DNA from: Paraburkholderia hiiakae
Lineage (GTDB): Bacteria > Pseudomonadota > Gammaproteobacteria > Burkholderiales > Burkholderiaceae
Direction: 5' to 3'
DNA: 64,000 bases
Assembly (NCBI RefSeq): GCF_904848665.1
Contig: NZ_CAJHCQ010000003.1
Span: 62,001-126,000 of the forward strand
The position numbers were made by a program, and so were the translations under genes. Below the pieces are notes generated by a model. That model saw only the letters and a program-made list of their open reading frames with translations, made no database searches and had not been told where the DNA came from. Position 1 is the first letter of the stretch. Every line of letters starts with the position of its first letter. This document shows positions 53,319 through 63,406 of this stretch, in pieces.

Positions 53319-54242
53319 TTAGACCTTCGCGAGCCATTGCGCGTACTTCTCGTTCTTGCCCGAAACGACGTCGAAGAAGGCCGATTGCAGCTTCTCCGTG
53401 ACCGGACCGCGCGAGCCGCTGCCGATGGTGCGGTTGTCGAGCTCGCGGATCGGCGTGACTTCGGCGGCGGTGCCGGTAAAGAACGCTTCGTCGCAGGTGT
53501 AGACCTCGTCGCGCGTAATGCGCTTTTCGATCACCTGAATGCCCATGTCGCGCGCGAGCGTGATGACCGTGTCGCGCGTGATGCCGTCGAGGCACGACGA
53601 GAGGTCCGGCGTGTACAGCTTGCCGTTGTTGACGAGGAAGAAGTTCTCGCCCGAGCCTTCCGACACATAGCCGTCCACGTCGAGCAGCAGCGCTTCGTCG
53701 TAGCCGTCGGCGGTGGCTTCCTGGTTCGCGAGGATCGAGTTCACGTACCAGCCCGAAGCCTTGGCGCGCACCATCGACACGTTCACGTGATGGCGCGTGA
53801 ACGACGACGTCTTCACACGGATACCCTTGGCGAGGCCGTCTTCGCCGAGATATGCGCCCCACGGCCACGCGGCGATAGCCACGTGAATGGTGTTGCCCTT
53901 GGCCGAAACGCCGAGCTTTTCCGAGCCGACCCAGATGATCGGGCGGATATAGCACGACTCGAGCTTGTTCGCGCGCACGACTTCGAGCTGTGCGTCGGCG
54001 AGCGTCTTCGCGTCGAACGGCACGTCCATCTGGAAGATCTTGGCCGAGTTGAGCAGACGCTTGGTGTGCTCGGCGAGGCGGAAGATGGCGGTGCTGCCGT
54101 CGGCGGTCTTGTAGGCGCGTACGCCTTCGAAAACACCCATGCCGTAGTGCAGCGTGTGGGTCAGCACGTGAATGTTGGCGTCGCGCCAATCAATCAGCTT
54201 GCCGTCCATCCAGATCTTGCCGTCGCGGTCGGCCATTGACAT
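53319..54242 (-). CDS. ilvE: Branched-chain amino acid aminotransferase
   Basis: IlvE is a PLP enzyme that makes the last step of valine, leucine and isoleucine synthesis and the first of their breakdown. The 307-residue fold-type IV protein starts with DGKIWMDGKLIDWRDANIHV and has HTLHYGMGVFEGVRAY, the PLP-binding Lys161 in MVRAKASGWYVNS, and EGSGENFFLV. The length equals that of the E. coli enzyme. An internal ATG two codons later is an alternative start. It is the first gene of the ilvE-zf-CHCC-waaF series and is divergent from pgk. Confidence 0.95.
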   Translation of the reverse strand: MSMADRDGKIWMDGKLIDWRDANIHVLTHTLHYGMGVFEGVRAYKTADGSTAIFRLAEHTKRLLNSAKIFQMDVPFDAKTLADAQLEVVRANKLESCYIRPIIWVGSEKLGVSAKGNTIHVAIAAWPWGAYLGEDGLAKGIRVKTSSFTRHHVNVSMVRAKASGWYVNSILANQEATADGYDEALLLDVDGYVSEGSGENFFLVNNGKLYTPDLSSCLDGITRDTVITLARDMGIQVIEKRITRDEVYTCDEAFFTGTAAEVTPIRELDNRTIGSGSRGPVTEKLQSAFFDVVSGKNEKYAQWLAKV

Positions 54243-54737
54243 ACGATTCTCCAGACAAGTGCAGTAAATATCGGGCTTATACAGGGGGCCTCGCCGCGTG
54301 CCGCGTGGCTGCGGTTGGCAAAGACAATTATTCTAGCGTCATTTGACGCCCTCCAGCGCGCCCGCGGGCGCGTGGGACGGGGTTTTCGGGCGATTTTAGG
54401 GTCGTTTCGCGCCGGGGTCGGTTGAATTTTTTTCGGCCTGCGCGCATGTTGCGCTGCAGCAAACCCCGCGAAGGCCCACCCGGCGAGCAGCGTCTGCCCA
54501 AATACGGGAGATTCGCCTGGACACGTCTCAGATCGTCCTGGCTATCAGCTAAAATACCGATCTCGCAATTCGATGCCGGCTCGTGCCAGCGACGAGCAGC
54601 GACCCGGAGCCGCGACCCGAGACAGTCAGACCGGATCCCGCGCCGTGCCGTCGAGCACGTCTTGCCGCGCCAAAAAATTAGGCCCGCGGCGCCGCATCGC
54701 CTTGCCACCGCCTTCCCACCATCAAGATGACATGCCC
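54243..54737. other. 495-base divergent region between ilvE and pgk
   Basis: No gene is supported. A TAAAAT sequence at 54550-54555 could be a -10 box for pgk, giving a leader of about 180 bases, but I do not see a good -35 box at the right distance. An in-frame extension of pgk through this region is Arg/Ser/Pro-rich and not credible. Confidence 0.5.
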
Positions 54738-55937
54738 ATGAACAAGGTTCTGCGTCTTTCCGATCTGATCTCCGAAGGCAAATTGAAGGGCAAGCGCGTA
54801 TTCATCCGCGCCGACCTGAACGTGCCGCAGGACGACAACGGCAACATCACCGAAGACACCCGCGTGCGCGCCTCCGTGCCGGCGATCAAGGCCGCGCTCG
54901 ACGCCGGCGCGGCCGTCATGGTCACCTCCCACCTGGGCCGCCCGACCGAAGGCGAGTTCAAGCCCGAAGACTCCCTCGCGCCGGTCGCGAAGCGCCTCGC
55001 AGAATTGCTTGGCCGCGACGTGCCGCTGGTCGCGAACTGGGTTGAAAACGGCGTGAACGTCGAGCCGGGCAATGTGGTTCTGCTCGAAAACTGCCGCGTC
55101 AACAAGGGCGAGAAGAAGAACTCGGACGAGCTTTCGCAAAAGATGGCGAAGCTCTGCGATATCTATGTGAACGACGCGTTCGGCACGGCGCACCGCGCCG
55201 AAGCCACGACCTACGGCATCGCGAAGTACGCGAGCGTCGCCTGCGCGGGCCCGCTGCTCGCAGCGGAACTCGACGCCCTCGGCAAGGCGCTCGGCGCGCC
55301 CAAGCGCCCGCTGGTCGCGATCGTGGCGGGCTCCAAGGTTTCGACCAAGCTCACGATCCTCAAGTCGCTGGCCGAGAAGGTCGACCAGCTGATCGTGGGC
55401 GGCGGCATCGCCAACACGTTCATGCTGGCGGCGGGCCTGAAGATCGGCAAGTCGCTTGCCGAGGCGGATCTCGTCGACGAAGCCAAGGCCATCATCGATG
55501 CGGCGCGCGCGCGTGGCGCATCGGTGCCGATCCCGACCGACGTCGTGACCGCCAAGGAATTCTTGCCGACGGCCAAGGCCGAGACGAAGAACGTGGCCGA
55601 CGTGACCGACGACGACATGATTCTCGACATCGGCCCGGTCACCGCCAACGCGCTCGCCGCGCAGCTCGCGCAGGCCGGCACGATCGTGTGGAACGGCCCG
55701 GTCGGCGTGTTCGAGTTCGACCAGTTCGGCAATGGCACGAAGACGCTCGCGGACGCCATTGCCAACTCGGGTGCCTTCTCGATCGCTGGCGGCGGCGACA
55801 CGCTCGCGGCCATTGCGAAGTACAACATTGCCGACAAGGTCAGCTATATCTCCACCGGCGGCGGCGCCTTCCTCGAGTTCCTCGAGGGCAAGAAGCTGCC
55901 AGCGGTGGAAGTGCTCGAAACGCGGGCGGCTGGCTAA
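54738..55937 (+). CDS. pgk: Phosphoglycerate kinase
   Basis: Pgk interconverts 1,3-bisphosphoglycerate plus ADP with 3-phosphoglycerate plus ATP in glycolysis. The 399-residue protein has the family N-terminus [25 protein letters not shown], and the ATP-binding C-terminal motif [26 protein letters not shown] at 54738 is the usual start in the group; an ATG two codons upstream is possible. The stop TAA at 55935-55937 is directly followed by a GTG that opens the unusual frame leading into pyk. Confidence 0.97.
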   Translation: MNKVLRLSDLISEGKLKGKRVFIRADLNVPQDDNGNITEDTRVRASVPAIKAALDAGAAVMVTSHLGRPTEGEFKPEDSLAPVAKRLAELLGRDVPLVANWVENGVNVEPGNVVLLENCRVNKGEKKNSDELSQKMAKLCDIYVNDAFGTAHRAEATTYGIAKYASVACAGPLLAAELDALGKALGAPKRPLVAIVAGSKVSTKLTILKSLAEKVDQLIVGGGIANTFMLAAGLKIGKSLAEADLVDEAKAIIDAARARGASVPIPTDVVTAKEFLPTAKAETKNVADVTDDDMILDIGPVTANALAAQLAQAGTIVWNGPVGVFEFDQFGNGTKTLADAIANSGAFSIAGGGDTLAAIAKYNIADKVSYISTGGGAFLEFLEGKKLPAVEVLETRAAG

Positions 55938-56369
55938 GTGGCGCCGCGCGCCCCGGCCGGGAAGGCCACGAACAAACTTCCTCGTGCTGCTGCACAGAAG
56001 TCGCGCAGCGCAGCCGGGGCCGCAGCAAAACAGAAGGGGCGCGCAGCGCCCCATGCAGAAACAGATAAGGCGAGGGCGGACGCGACGCCCGCCGCCGCTG
56101 TTGCTGCTGAAACGGACCTTGCGGCGACGCAGTCGACTGCTGAATCGACAGCCGCACAGAATCCGGCAGGGCGCACAGCCACGCCCGAACCGAATACAAC
56201 TACGCAGGTAAAAAGCGCCGCAGCTCATGTGAGCCCCGCGGCGCCCTCCAAGAAAGCGACGCCGGGTACACCCGGTGCGCGTTCCGGCGCGTCCGCACTC
56301 GCGGCGCAGCCGGCCAGCACTTCTCGCAGCAACGGTTTTCCCAGCGATCCTATCCAGACGAGGAGACTC
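55938..56369 (+). other. 144-codon open stretch between pgk and pyk, in frame with pyk
   Basis: Directly after the pgk stop a GTG opens a frame that runs without a stop into pyk. Translated, it gives an Ala/Thr/Lys/Ser/Pro-rich low-complexity chain (for example KSRSAAGAAAKQKGRAAPHA). Codon choice is less biased than in neighbouring genes (many GCA, GCT and ACA codons), and the pyk start at 56370 has its own good ribosome-binding site. It could be a translated tail of a longer pyruvate kinase (622 residues), a small basic protein-like remnant, or untranslated spacer. I do not call it a gene. Confidence 0.4.
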
Positions 56370-57806
56370 ATGCATCGCGCCACCAAGATTGTCGCCACCA
56401 TTGGTCCGGCTTCCAGCACGCCGGACATCCTGCAGAAAATGATCCGCGCAGGACTGGACGTGGTGCGCCTCAACTTCTCGCATGGCACCGCCGACGACCA
56501 TCGTCAGCGTGCTGAAATGGTGCGGGAATGCGCCCGCCAGGCTGGCCGCGAAGTCGCGATCATGGCGGACCTGCAAGGCCCGAAGATTCGCGTCGGCAAA
56601 TTCGAGAACGGCAAGACGACGCTCGAACCGGGCCAGCCGTTCATCCTCGACGCCGAATGCGAACTCGGTAATGACGAGCGCGTCGGTCTCGACTACAAGG
56701 ACCTGCCGCGCGACCTGAAGCCGGCCGACATCCTGCTGCTCAACGACGGCCTGATCGTGCTCGACGTCGCGCGCGTGATCGGCAGCGAGATCCATACGAT
56801 CGTGCGTGTGGGCGGCGACCTGTCGAACAACAAGGGCATCAACCGCCAGGGCGGCGGCCTCACGGCGCCCGCGCTCACCGCGAAGGACATGGAAGACATC
56901 CGCACAGCCATGTCGCTGGGCGCGGACTTCGTCGCCGTGTCGTTCCCGAAGAACGCCACCGACATGGAAATGGCGCGCCAGCTCGCGAACATCGCGGGCG
57001 CGCCGTATGGCATCAAGCCGAAAATGATCGCGAAGATCGAGCGCGCCGAAGCGATTCCGGCGCTGCAGGAAATTCTCGATTCGTCGGACGGCATCATGGT
57101 CGCCCGTGGCGACCTCGCCGTGGAGGTCGGCAATGCCGCCGTGCCGGCGCTGCAAAAGCGCATGATCCGCATGGCGCGCGACTCGAACAAGCTCGTCATC
57201 ACGGCCACGCAGATGATGGAGTCGATGATCCACGCGCCGGTGCCCACGCGAGCCGAAGTCTCGGACGTCGCCAACGCCGTGCTCGACGGCACGGACGCCG
57301 TGATGCTCTCAGCCGAATCGGCGGCGGGCAAGTACCCGGTGCAAACCATCGAGGCCATGGCCGCGATCTGTCTGGAAGCCGAAAAGTCGGAGCAGTCCGA
57401 GCTGGACAAGGACTTCCTCGATCGCACCTTCACGCGCATCGACCAGTCGATCGCCATGGGCGCGCTGTTCACGGCCTACCACCTGGGCGCGAAGGCGATC
57501 GTCGCGCTCACGGAATCGGGTTCGACCGCGCTGTGGATGTCGCGTCACTGGACCCACGTGCCGATCTTCGCGCTCACGCCGCGTGCGGGCAGCGAGCGCG
57601 CCATGTCGCTCTACCGCAATGTCACGCCGCTGCATCTGGATACCAGCACCGACCGCGACACGGCGCTTCAGCAAGCCATCGAAGTGGTGGTCAGCAAGGG
57701 CTACGCCGCGCGCGGCGATATGGTCGTGCTGACGGTGGGCGAGCCGATGGGGCAGCCTGGCGGCACGAACACGCTGAAAATCGTGCGCGTGGGAGATGTG
57801 CTTTAA
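56370..57806 (+). CDS. pyk: Pyruvate kinase
   Basis: Pyruvate kinase turns phosphoenolpyruvate and ADP into pyruvate and ATP. From the ATG at 56370 the protein is 478 residues, the standard length, and begins MHRATKIVATIGPASSTPDI. It has GLDVVRLNFSHG, IMADLQGPKIRVGKF, the catalytic-lysine signature MIAKIERAEAI, GIMVARGDLAVEVG and a full C-terminal allosteric domain. AGGAG stands four bases before this ATG. The frame is also open upstream to the end of pgk, so a longer form cannot be ruled out. Confidence 0.96.
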   Translation: MHRATKIVATIGPASSTPDILQKMIRAGLDVVRLNFSHGTADDHRQRAEMVRECARQAGREVAIMADLQGPKIRVGKFENGKTTLEPGQPFILDAECELGNDERVGLDYKDLPRDLKPADILLLNDGLIVLDVARVIGSEIHTIVRVGGDLSNNKGINRQGGGLTAPALTAKDMEDIRTAMSLGADFVAVSFPKNATDMEMARQLANIAGAPYGIKPKMIAKIERAEAIPALQEILDSSDGIMVARGDLAVEVGNAAVPALQKRMIRMARDSNKLVITATQMMESMIHAPVPTRAEVSDVANAVLDGTDAVMLSAESAAGKYPVQTIEAMAAICLEAEKSEQSELDKDFLDRTFTRIDQSIAMGALFTAYHLGAKAIVALTESGSTALWMSRHWTHVPIFALTPRAGSERAMSLYRNVTPLHLDTSTDRDTALQQAIEVVVSKGYAARGDMVVLTVGEPMGQPGGTNTLKIVRVGDVL

Positions 57807-58217
57807 CTGCGATGCTTTAACCGCGGGACTGTAGTCTCGCGGCGATTTCTTTCGCATTATTTTCGAGACTCCCGAAAATAAAGCCCGCTGGCGTCGACTG
57901 GTATCACATTGGTATCAGATCGGCGCCAGATCGGTACCATTTAGACGTTTTTTCCCCGTAATTGCAGTCCGTACGCCGAAGAAGCGGCGCGCGGGCTGTC
58001 AACTCTTTTTGCACCTTCTCGCGGTTTTGACGCTCCGATACGCCAATTTCATGCCAGTTACGTGCCTGGCGCCGGGAACGCACCCGCTTCGCGATAAAAT
58101 CACGCCATTGAGCCCGCGGCAGGTCACGCGGGCGGCGGCTGCCAGGCCGCCCTCGACCGGCTGCGCAAGACAGTCGGCGGCAGAAGAAATTCGTTTCAAA
58201 TCAAAGGAGTAGCAACA
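57807..58217. other. 411-base region between pyk and fbaA
   Basis: No gene is supported. Near the start, 57821-57842 can fold as CCGCGGGACT / AGTCTCGCGG with one G-T pair, a possible pyk terminator followed by a modest T-rich stretch. At 57898-57940 TGGTATCA and CAGATCGG each occur twice. The remainder should hold the fbaA promoter. Confidence 0.5.
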
Positions 58218-59282
58218 ATGCCTCTCGTATCAATGCGTCAACTGCTCGACCACGCGGCTGAACACGGTTATGGCCTGCCGGCGTTCAACGTGAATAACCT
58301 GGAACAGGTCCAGGCGATCATGGAAGCGGCGAACCAGGTTGGCTCGCCGGTGATCATGCAGGCATCGGCCGGCGCGCGTAAGTACGCGGGTGAGCCCTTC
58401 CTGCGGCACCTGATCGAAGCCGCTGTCGAGTCGTATCCGCATATTCCGGTCGTGATGCACCAGGACCACGGCCAGTCGCCTGCGGTTTGCATGGCAGCGA
58501 TCCGCAGCGGTTTCACCAGCGTGATGATGGACGGCTCGCTCGAAGCCGACGGCAAGACGGTCGCATCGTACGAGTACAACGTCGATGTGTCGCGCAAGGT
58601 CGTGGAAATGGCGCACTCGATCGGCGTGACGGTCGAAGCCGAGCTGGGCGTGCTCGGTTCGCTGGAGACGATGAAGGGCGACAAGGAAGACGGTCACGGC
58701 GCGGAAGGCACCATGACGCGCGAGCAGCTCCTGACCGATCCGGAGCAGGCCGCCGACTTCGTGAAGCTCACCCAGTGCGACGCGCTGGCCATCGCCATCG
58801 GCACCTCGCACGGCGCGTACAAGTTCTCCAAGAAGCCCACGGGCGACATTCTGTCGATCCAGCGCATCAAGGAAATCCACGCGCGCATTCCGAACACGCA
58901 CCTCGTGATGCACGGTTCGTCGTCGGTGCCGCAGGAACTGCTGGCCGAGATCCGCGAATTCGGCGGCGACATGAAGGAAACGTACGGCGTGCCGGTGGAG
59001 GAGATCCAGGAAGGCATCCGTCACGGCGTGCGCAAGATCAACATCGACACCGACCTGCGTTTGGCGATCACCGGCGCGATCCGTCGCTATATGTATCAAA
59101 ACCCGTCGAAGTTCGACCCGCGCGACTACCTGAAGCCGGCTCGCGAAGCCGCGAAGAAGGTGTGCGTGGACCGCTTCCTCGCGTTCGGCTGCGAAGGCCA
59201 GGCTGGCAAGATCAAGCCGGTCTCGCTCGACAAGATCGCCGAAAAGTACAAGTCGGGCGAACTCGCGCAGATCGTTCGCTAA
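58218..59282 (+). CDS. fbaA: Class II fructose-bisphosphate aldolase
   Basis: This zinc enzyme splits fructose 1,6-bisphosphate to dihydroxyacetone phosphate and glyceraldehyde 3-phosphate, and works in reverse in gluconeogenesis. The 354-residue protein has the class II motifs [20 protein letters not shown] (zinc ligands), [20 protein letters not shown], and [14 protein letters not shown] with [23 protein letters not shown] precedes the ATG. Length and sequence match the Calvin-cycle/glycolysis subtype. It lies between pyk and purC. Confidence 0.96.
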   Translation: MPLVSMRQLLDHAAEHGYGLPAFNVNNLEQVQAIMEAANQVGSPVIMQASAGARKYAGEPFLRHLIEAAVESYPHIPVVMHQDHGQSPAVCMAAIRSGFTSVMMDGSLEADGKTVASYEYNVDVSRKVVEMAHSIGVTVEAELGVLGSLETMKGDKEDGHGAEGTMTREQLLTDPEQAADFVKLTQCDALAIAIGTSHGAYKFSKKPTGDILSIQRIKEIHARIPNTHLVMHGSSSVPQELLAEIREFGGDMKETYGVPVEEIQEGIRHGVRKINIDTDLRLAITGAIRRYMYQNPSKFDPRDYLKPAREAAKKVCVDRFLAFGCEGQAGKIKPVSLDKIAEKYKSGELAQIVR

Positions 59283-59325
59283 GCGAGTATCTGCGTTAGG
59301 CGCTATGCGCCCGAAGTCGTAAAAA

Positions 59326-59362
59326 CATCGCCGTTTCCGCCTGTTTTGGGGGAACGGCGATG
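59326..59362. terminator. Hairpin after fbaA, probable terminator
   Basis: CATCGCCGTT and AACGGCGATG form a 10-bp stem with an inner CC/GG extension. It is followed on the plus strand by GGCTTTTCC, a weak T run. It starts 43 bases after the fbaA stop. Confidence 0.6.
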
Positions 59363-59430
59363 GGCTTTTCCGGGAAATTTGCCAGTTTTTGGTTTACCCT
59401 CGCAATACCTTCGGTTTTACGGTTTCCTGC

Positions 59431-59446
59431 CGCGGTTGCAACCGCG
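59431..59446. promoter_or_regulatory. Perfect 16-bp palindrome upstream of purC
   Basis: CGCGGTTGCAACCGCG is fully self-complementary and lies 54 bases before the purC start, within the expected promoter or leader region. It resembles operators of LacI-type regulators in symmetry (CG-rich arms around a central GC), but the regulator is unknown. Confidence 0.4.
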
Positions 59447-59499
59447 ATTCTGGACCGAATCCGTTTCCGTTTCGATTGTCCTTTTAGCGAATCACGACG

Positions 59500-60390
59500 A
59501 TGTCTACCCTCTACGAATCCACGCTCCGCTCGCTGCCGCTTCTCGGCCGCGGCAAGGTCCGCGACAACTATGCCGTGGGCAACGACAAGCTGCTGATCGT
59601 CACCACCGACCGTCTGTCGGCGTTCGACGTCATCATGGGCGAGCCGATTCCGCGTAAGGGCGAGGTGCTCAACCAGATGGCCGACTTCTGGTTCGAAAAG
59701 CTCAAGCACGTCGTGCCGAACCACCTCACGGGCGTGGCGCCTGAAACCGTCGTGGCCGCTGACGAAGTCGATCAGGTCAAGGGCCGCGCCGTGGTGGTGA
59801 AGCGCCTCGAGCCGATCCTCGTCGAAGCCGTGGTGCGCGGTTATCTGGCCGGCAGCGGCTGGAAGGACTATCAGGCAACGGGCGCCGTGTGCGGCGTGGA
59901 ACTGCCGCCGGGCCTGCAGAACGCGCAGAAGCTGCCCGAGCCGATCTTCACGCCGGCAGCGAAGGCCGAAATGGGCCACCACGACGAGAACATCACATAC
60001 GAAGACATGGAGCGCCGCATCGGCACCGAGCTGTCGCGCACCATCAAGGAAATTTCGATCAAGCTGTACAAGGAAGCCGCCGACTACGCGGCCACGCGCG
60101 GCATCATCATCGCCGACACGAAGTTCGAATTCGGTCTCGACAACCACGGCCAGCTTTATCTGATGGACGAGGCGCTCACCGCCGACTCGTCGCGTTTCTG
60201 GCCGGCCGACCAGTATCAGGTGGGCTCGAACCCGCCGTCGTTCGACAAGCAGTTCGTGCGCGACTGGCTCGAAACCCAGGACTGGAAGAAGGAGCCGCCG
60301 GCGCCTAAGCTGCCCGACGAAGTGATTGCGAAGACGTCAGCGAAGTATCAGGAGGCGCTCGAGCGTCTCACGGGTCAAAAGCTCGCCTAA
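59500..60390 (+). CDS. purC: Phosphoribosylaminoimidazole-succinocarboxamide synthase
   Basis: PurC condenses CAIR with aspartate using ATP to form SAICAR in purine synthesis. The 296-residue protein has [40 protein letters not shown] and the C-terminal [17 protein letters not shown] stretch, all diagnostic. It is longer than the 237-residue E. coli form and matches the longer type found in many betaproteobacteria. purE follows after 41 bases, so purC, purE and purK form an operon. Confidence 0.96.
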   Translation: MSTLYESTLRSLPLLGRGKVRDNYAVGNDKLLIVTTDRLSAFDVIMGEPIPRKGEVLNQMADFWFEKLKHVVPNHLTGVAPETVVAADEVDQVKGRAVVVKRLEPILVEAVVRGYLAGSGWKDYQATGAVCGVELPPGLQNAQKLPEPIFTPAAKAEMGHHDENITYEDMERRIGTELSRTIKEISIKLYKEAADYAATRGIIIADTKFEFGLDNHGQLYLMDEALTADSSRFWPADQYQVGSNPPSFDKQFVRDWLETQDWKKEPPAPKLPDEVIAKTSAKYQEALERLTGQKLA

Positions 60391-60431
60391 GCGAGCGCGC
60401 GCAAAGTAAATAGAGGGAAGAAGGAAGCACA

Positions 60432-60950
60432 ATGAGCGAAGTTCAGACGGCTCACCAGCATGCGGCGCCGCTCGTCGGCGTGTTGATGGGCTCCAGCTCC
60501 GACTGGGACACGATGAAGCACGCGGTCGCGATCCTGCAGGAGTTCGGCGTCGCGTACGAGGCCAAGGTGGTCTCGGCGCACCGCATGCCCGACGAGATGT
60601 TCGAGTACGCGGAAAAAGCGCGCGAGCGCGGCCTGCGCGCGATTATCGCGGGCGCAGGCGGCGCGGCGCATTTGCCGGGCATGCTGGCAGCCAAGACCAC
60701 GGTGCCGGTGCTGGGCGTGCCGGCCGTCAGCAAGTATCTGAAGGGCGTGGATTCGCTCCATTCGATCGTGCAGATGCCCAAGGGCGTACCGGTCGCGACC
60801 TTCGCCATCGGCGAGGCGGGCGCGGCCAATGCCGCGCTCTTCGCCGTCTCGATCCTGAGCGTCACGAACACCGAATACGCGAACAAGCTCGCGGCGTTCC
60901 GCGTGCGCCAGAACGAAGCGGCGCACGCCATGGTGCTGCCCCCGCTTTGA
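60432..60950 (+). CDS. purE: N5-carboxyaminoimidazole ribonucleotide mutase
   Basis: PurE moves the carboxyl group of N5-CAIR to give CAIR. The 172-residue protein has [31 protein letters not shown] and [20 protein letters not shown], the conserved substrate-binding set of class I PurE. AAGGA precedes the ATG. It stands between purC and purK, which makes its substrate. Confidence 0.97.
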   Translation: MSEVQTAHQHAAPLVGVLMGSSSDWDTMKHAVAILQEFGVAYEAKVVSAHRMPDEMFEYAEKARERGLRAIIAGAGGAAHLPGMLAAKTTVPVLGVPAVSKYLKGVDSLHSIVQMPKGVPVATFAIGEAGAANAALFAVSILSVTNTEYANKLAAFRVRQNEAAHAMVLPPL

Positions 60951-61006
60951 TCGTTCCGCTTTGATCGTCCCCACGCGCCGCGGCCATCCCGCGGCCGACC
61001 ACGAAG

Positions 61007-62224
61007 ATGACTCCTGACAACTCTCCGGTTTCACCGATCCTGCCCGGCGCCTGGCTGGGCATGGTGGGTGGCGGCCAACTCGGCCGCATGTTCTGCTTTG
61101 CCGCGCAGGCGATGGGCTACCGCGTCGCCGTGCTCGATCCCGACGCGACGAGCCCCGCGGGCACCGTGGCCGACCGCCACATCTGCGCCGCCTACGACGA
61201 CGAAGCCGCGCTCACCGAACTCGCGCGCCTGTGCGCGGCCATCTCGACCGAATTCGAGAACGTGCCCGCGGCGAGCCTCGACACGCTTGCGAAGTCGACG
61301 TTCGTGAGCCCGGCCGGGCGCTGCGTGGCAGTGGCGCAGGACCGCATCGCCGAGAAGCGCTTTATCGCGGCGGCTGGCGTGGCGGTCGCGCCGCACGTGG
61401 TGATCGAGTCGTCGCAGGCGCTCGCCGGCATCGACGACGCGGCGCTCGCCGCCGTGCTGCCGGGCATTCTCAAGACCGCGCGCATGGGCTACGACGGCAA
61501 AGGCCAGATTCGCGTTTCGAACGCCGAAGAAGTGCGCGAGGCGCATGCGTCGCTCGGCGGCGTGCCCTGCGTGCTGGAAAAGCGCTTGCCGCTGAAGTTC
61601 GAGGTGAGCGCGCTGATCGCGCGCGGCGCGAACGGCGGGGCGGTGGTGTATCCGCTTGCGCAGAACACGCACCGCAACGGCGTGCTGTCGCACACCATCG
61701 TGCCCGCACCGGACGCGAGCCCGGTGCTCGTGCAGCACGCCCAGCAGGCCGCGATCCAGATCGCGGCGAAGCTTGGCTACGTGGGCGTGCTGTGCGTGGA
61801 GTTCTTCATCCTCGAAGATGGCTCGCTCGTTGCGAACGAAATGGCGCCGCGCCCGCACAACTCGGGGCACTACACGACCGATGCATGCGCCACGAGCCAG
61901 TTCGAGCAGCAGGTGCGCGCCATGACGGCCATGCCGCTCGGTGACACGCGCCAGCACTCGCCGGCCGTGATGCTCAACATTCTCGGCGACGTGTGGTTCC
62001 CCTGTGCCGTGGGAGAGGCGAAGCCCCAGAAGGGCGCCGCGCCCGTCACGCCGCCGTGGGACCAGGTGGCCGCGATGCCGGCCGCGCGCCTGCATCTGTA
62101 CGGCAAGGAAGACGCGCGTCCGGGCCGCAAGATGGGCCACGTGAACTTCACCGCACCGACGCTCGACGAAGCGCGCGCGGCCGCACGCGACTGCGCGCGC
62201 CTGCTGCACATCGTCACGAGCTGA
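61007..62224 (+). CDS. purK: N5-carboxyaminoimidazole ribonucleotide synthase
   Basis: PurK uses ATP and bicarbonate to convert AIR to N5-CAIR. The 405-residue ATP-grasp protein starts [20 protein letters not shown] and has [28 protein letters not shown] and [20 protein letters not shown], which are typical. It follows purE by 56 bases, with the sua5 start 26 bases after its stop. The length is slightly above the E. coli protein. Confidence 0.96.
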   Translation: MTPDNSPVSPILPGAWLGMVGGGQLGRMFCFAAQAMGYRVAVLDPDATSPAGTVADRHICAAYDDEAALTELARLCAAISTEFENVPAASLDTLAKSTFVSPAGRCVAVAQDRIAEKRFIAAAGVAVAPHVVIESSQALAGIDDAALAAVLPGILKTARMGYDGKGQIRVSNAEEVREAHASLGGVPCVLEKRLPLKFEVSALIARGANGGAVVYPLAQNTHRNGVLSHTIVPAPDASPVLVQHAQQAAIQIAAKLGYVGVLCVEFFILEDGSLVANEMAPRPHNSGHYTTDACATSQFEQQVRAMTAMPLGDTRQHSPAVMLNILGDVWFPCAVGEAKPQKGAAPVTPPWDQVAAMPAARLHLYGKEDARPGRKMGHVNFTAPTLDEARAAARDCARLLHIVTS

Positions 62225-62250
62225 GGTTGGGCCCGAAGTTGAGTGATGCC

Positions 62251-63297
62251 ATGTCCGATCAGCAAAACGCGCCGCACGAAGGCACGCCGCATCTGACCGA
62301 CGCCGATATCGAGCACGCCGCCGCGCTGCTCGACGCGGGCGAACTGGTCGCGTTCCCGACGGAGACCGTCTACGGTCTGGGCGGCGATGCGGCGAGCCCC
62401 GAGGCGGTCGCGCGTATTTACGCGGCCAAGGGGCGGCCGGCAAACCACCCGGTGATCGTGCATCTGCCGCCCGGCGGCGACCCGCAGTACTGGGCCGCGG
62501 AGTGGCCCGAGGCGGCGCAGAAGCTTGTCGACGCCTTTTGGCCCGGTCCGCTTACGTTGATCGTCAAACGCCATGAACGCATCGATGCCGCCGTGAGCGG
62601 CGGGCAGGATTCGGTGGGACTGCGCTGCCCGTCGCATCCGGTTGCGCAGAAGTTGCTGGCCGCGTTTTCTGCACGCCGCGGGGGCCATGGCGGCGTGGCT
62701 GCACCTTCGGCGAACCGCTTCGGCCATGTGAGTCCGACCACGGCGCAACACGTGCGCGACGAATTTGGCGCGGCGGTGCATGTGCTCGATGGCGGCGCAT
62801 GCGACGTCGGGATCGAATCGACGATTCTCGATCTCTCGCGCGGCTTTCCCGCGTTGCTGCGGCCCGGCCATGTGACGCCGCACGACATCGCCCGCGTGCT
62901 GGGCGAGGCGCCGCGCTTGCCCGACGGTTCGGACGCCACGGCGCCGCGCGCCTCGGGCACGCTCAAGGCACATTACGCGCCGCGCACGCCGCTCGCGCTG
63001 CTGCCGTTCGAGGCGCTGGAGCCGCTGCTTGCGGCGGCGCGCGTTGCTGGCGAAACGGTGGCGCTGGTGGCGCGCGCCTCGCGAGCGGGCGTTTGGGTGC
63101 AGGCTCAGGGCGTGCATTTCGTTGCCGCGCCGGAAGAGCCGCAGGAATATGCGCGTGAGCTGTATGGCTTGCTGCGCGTGCTCGATCGCGCGAATGTCTC
63201 GCGCATTCTCATCGAGAAGCTGCCCGAGACAATCGAATGGATTGCGGTCAACGACCGGTTGGGGCGGGCGGCGGCGGCGTTCGAGGCGCAGCAGTAG
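62251..63297 (+). CDS. Threonylcarbamoyl-AMP synthase (Sua5 type)
   Basis: This enzyme makes threonylcarbamoyl-AMP from threonine, bicarbonate and ATP, the first step of the t6A37 tRNA modification. The 348-residue protein has a YrdC domain (about 15-205) with AFPTETVYGLGGDA, KGRPANHPVIVHL and the nucleotide-binding PSANRFGHVSPTTA, then a linker (LKAHYAPRTPLALL) and a C-terminal Sua5 domain. I chose the ATG at 62251 (MSDQQNAP); the open frame upstream overlaps purK. It ends the pur operon and is followed by a strong terminator. Confidence 0.95.
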   Translation: MSDQQNAPHEGTPHLTDADIEHAAALLDAGELVAFPTETVYGLGGDAASPEAVARIYAAKGRPANHPVIVHLPPGGDPQYWAAEWPEAAQKLVDAFWPGPLTLIVKRHERIDAAVSGGQDSVGLRCPSHPVAQKLLAAFSARRGGHGGVAAPSANRFGHVSPTTAQHVRDEFGAAVHVLDGGACDVGIESTILDLSRGFPALLRPGHVTPHDIARVLGEAPRLPDGSDATAPRASGTLKAHYAPRTPLALLPFEALEPLLAAARVAGETVALVARASRAGVWVQAQGVHFVAAPEEPQEYARELYGLLRVLDRANVSRILIEKLPETIEWIAVNDRLGRAAAAFEAQQ

Positions 63298-63325
63298 GGC
63301 GGATTACGCTTTCTCGCGTTCAATG

Positions 63326-63365
63326 AAAACACCCCGCGCACCTGACGGTCCGCGGGGTGTTTTTT
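63326..63365. terminator. Bidirectional intrinsic terminator
   Basis: The 13-bp stem AAAACACCCCGCG / CGCGGGGTGTTTT has a 12-base loop, with T runs on both strands. It separates the convergent sua5 and SGNH hydrolase genes. Confidence 0.95.
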
Positions 63366-63406
63366 CTTGCACCGGAAGATCAGGTGCGCGCCTCAGATGA
63401 GGTTTA

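Noticed and set aside
54678..57233. A long minus-strand open frame opposite pgk and pyk
   Set aside because: It is a shadow of two core glycolytic genes, with Arg/His-rich low-information sequence and no ribosome-binding site. It also shows that long stop-free frames here are weak evidence by themselves.
59283..59499. Possible 6S-like small RNA between fbaA and purC
   Set aside because: The hairpin at 59326-59362 and the palindrome at 59431 do not form the long, bulged single hairpin expected of 6S RNA.
61993..62250. In-frame upstream extension of the Sua5-type gene
   Set aside because: It lies inside the purK coding sequence in another frame. The ATG at 62251 fits the family.
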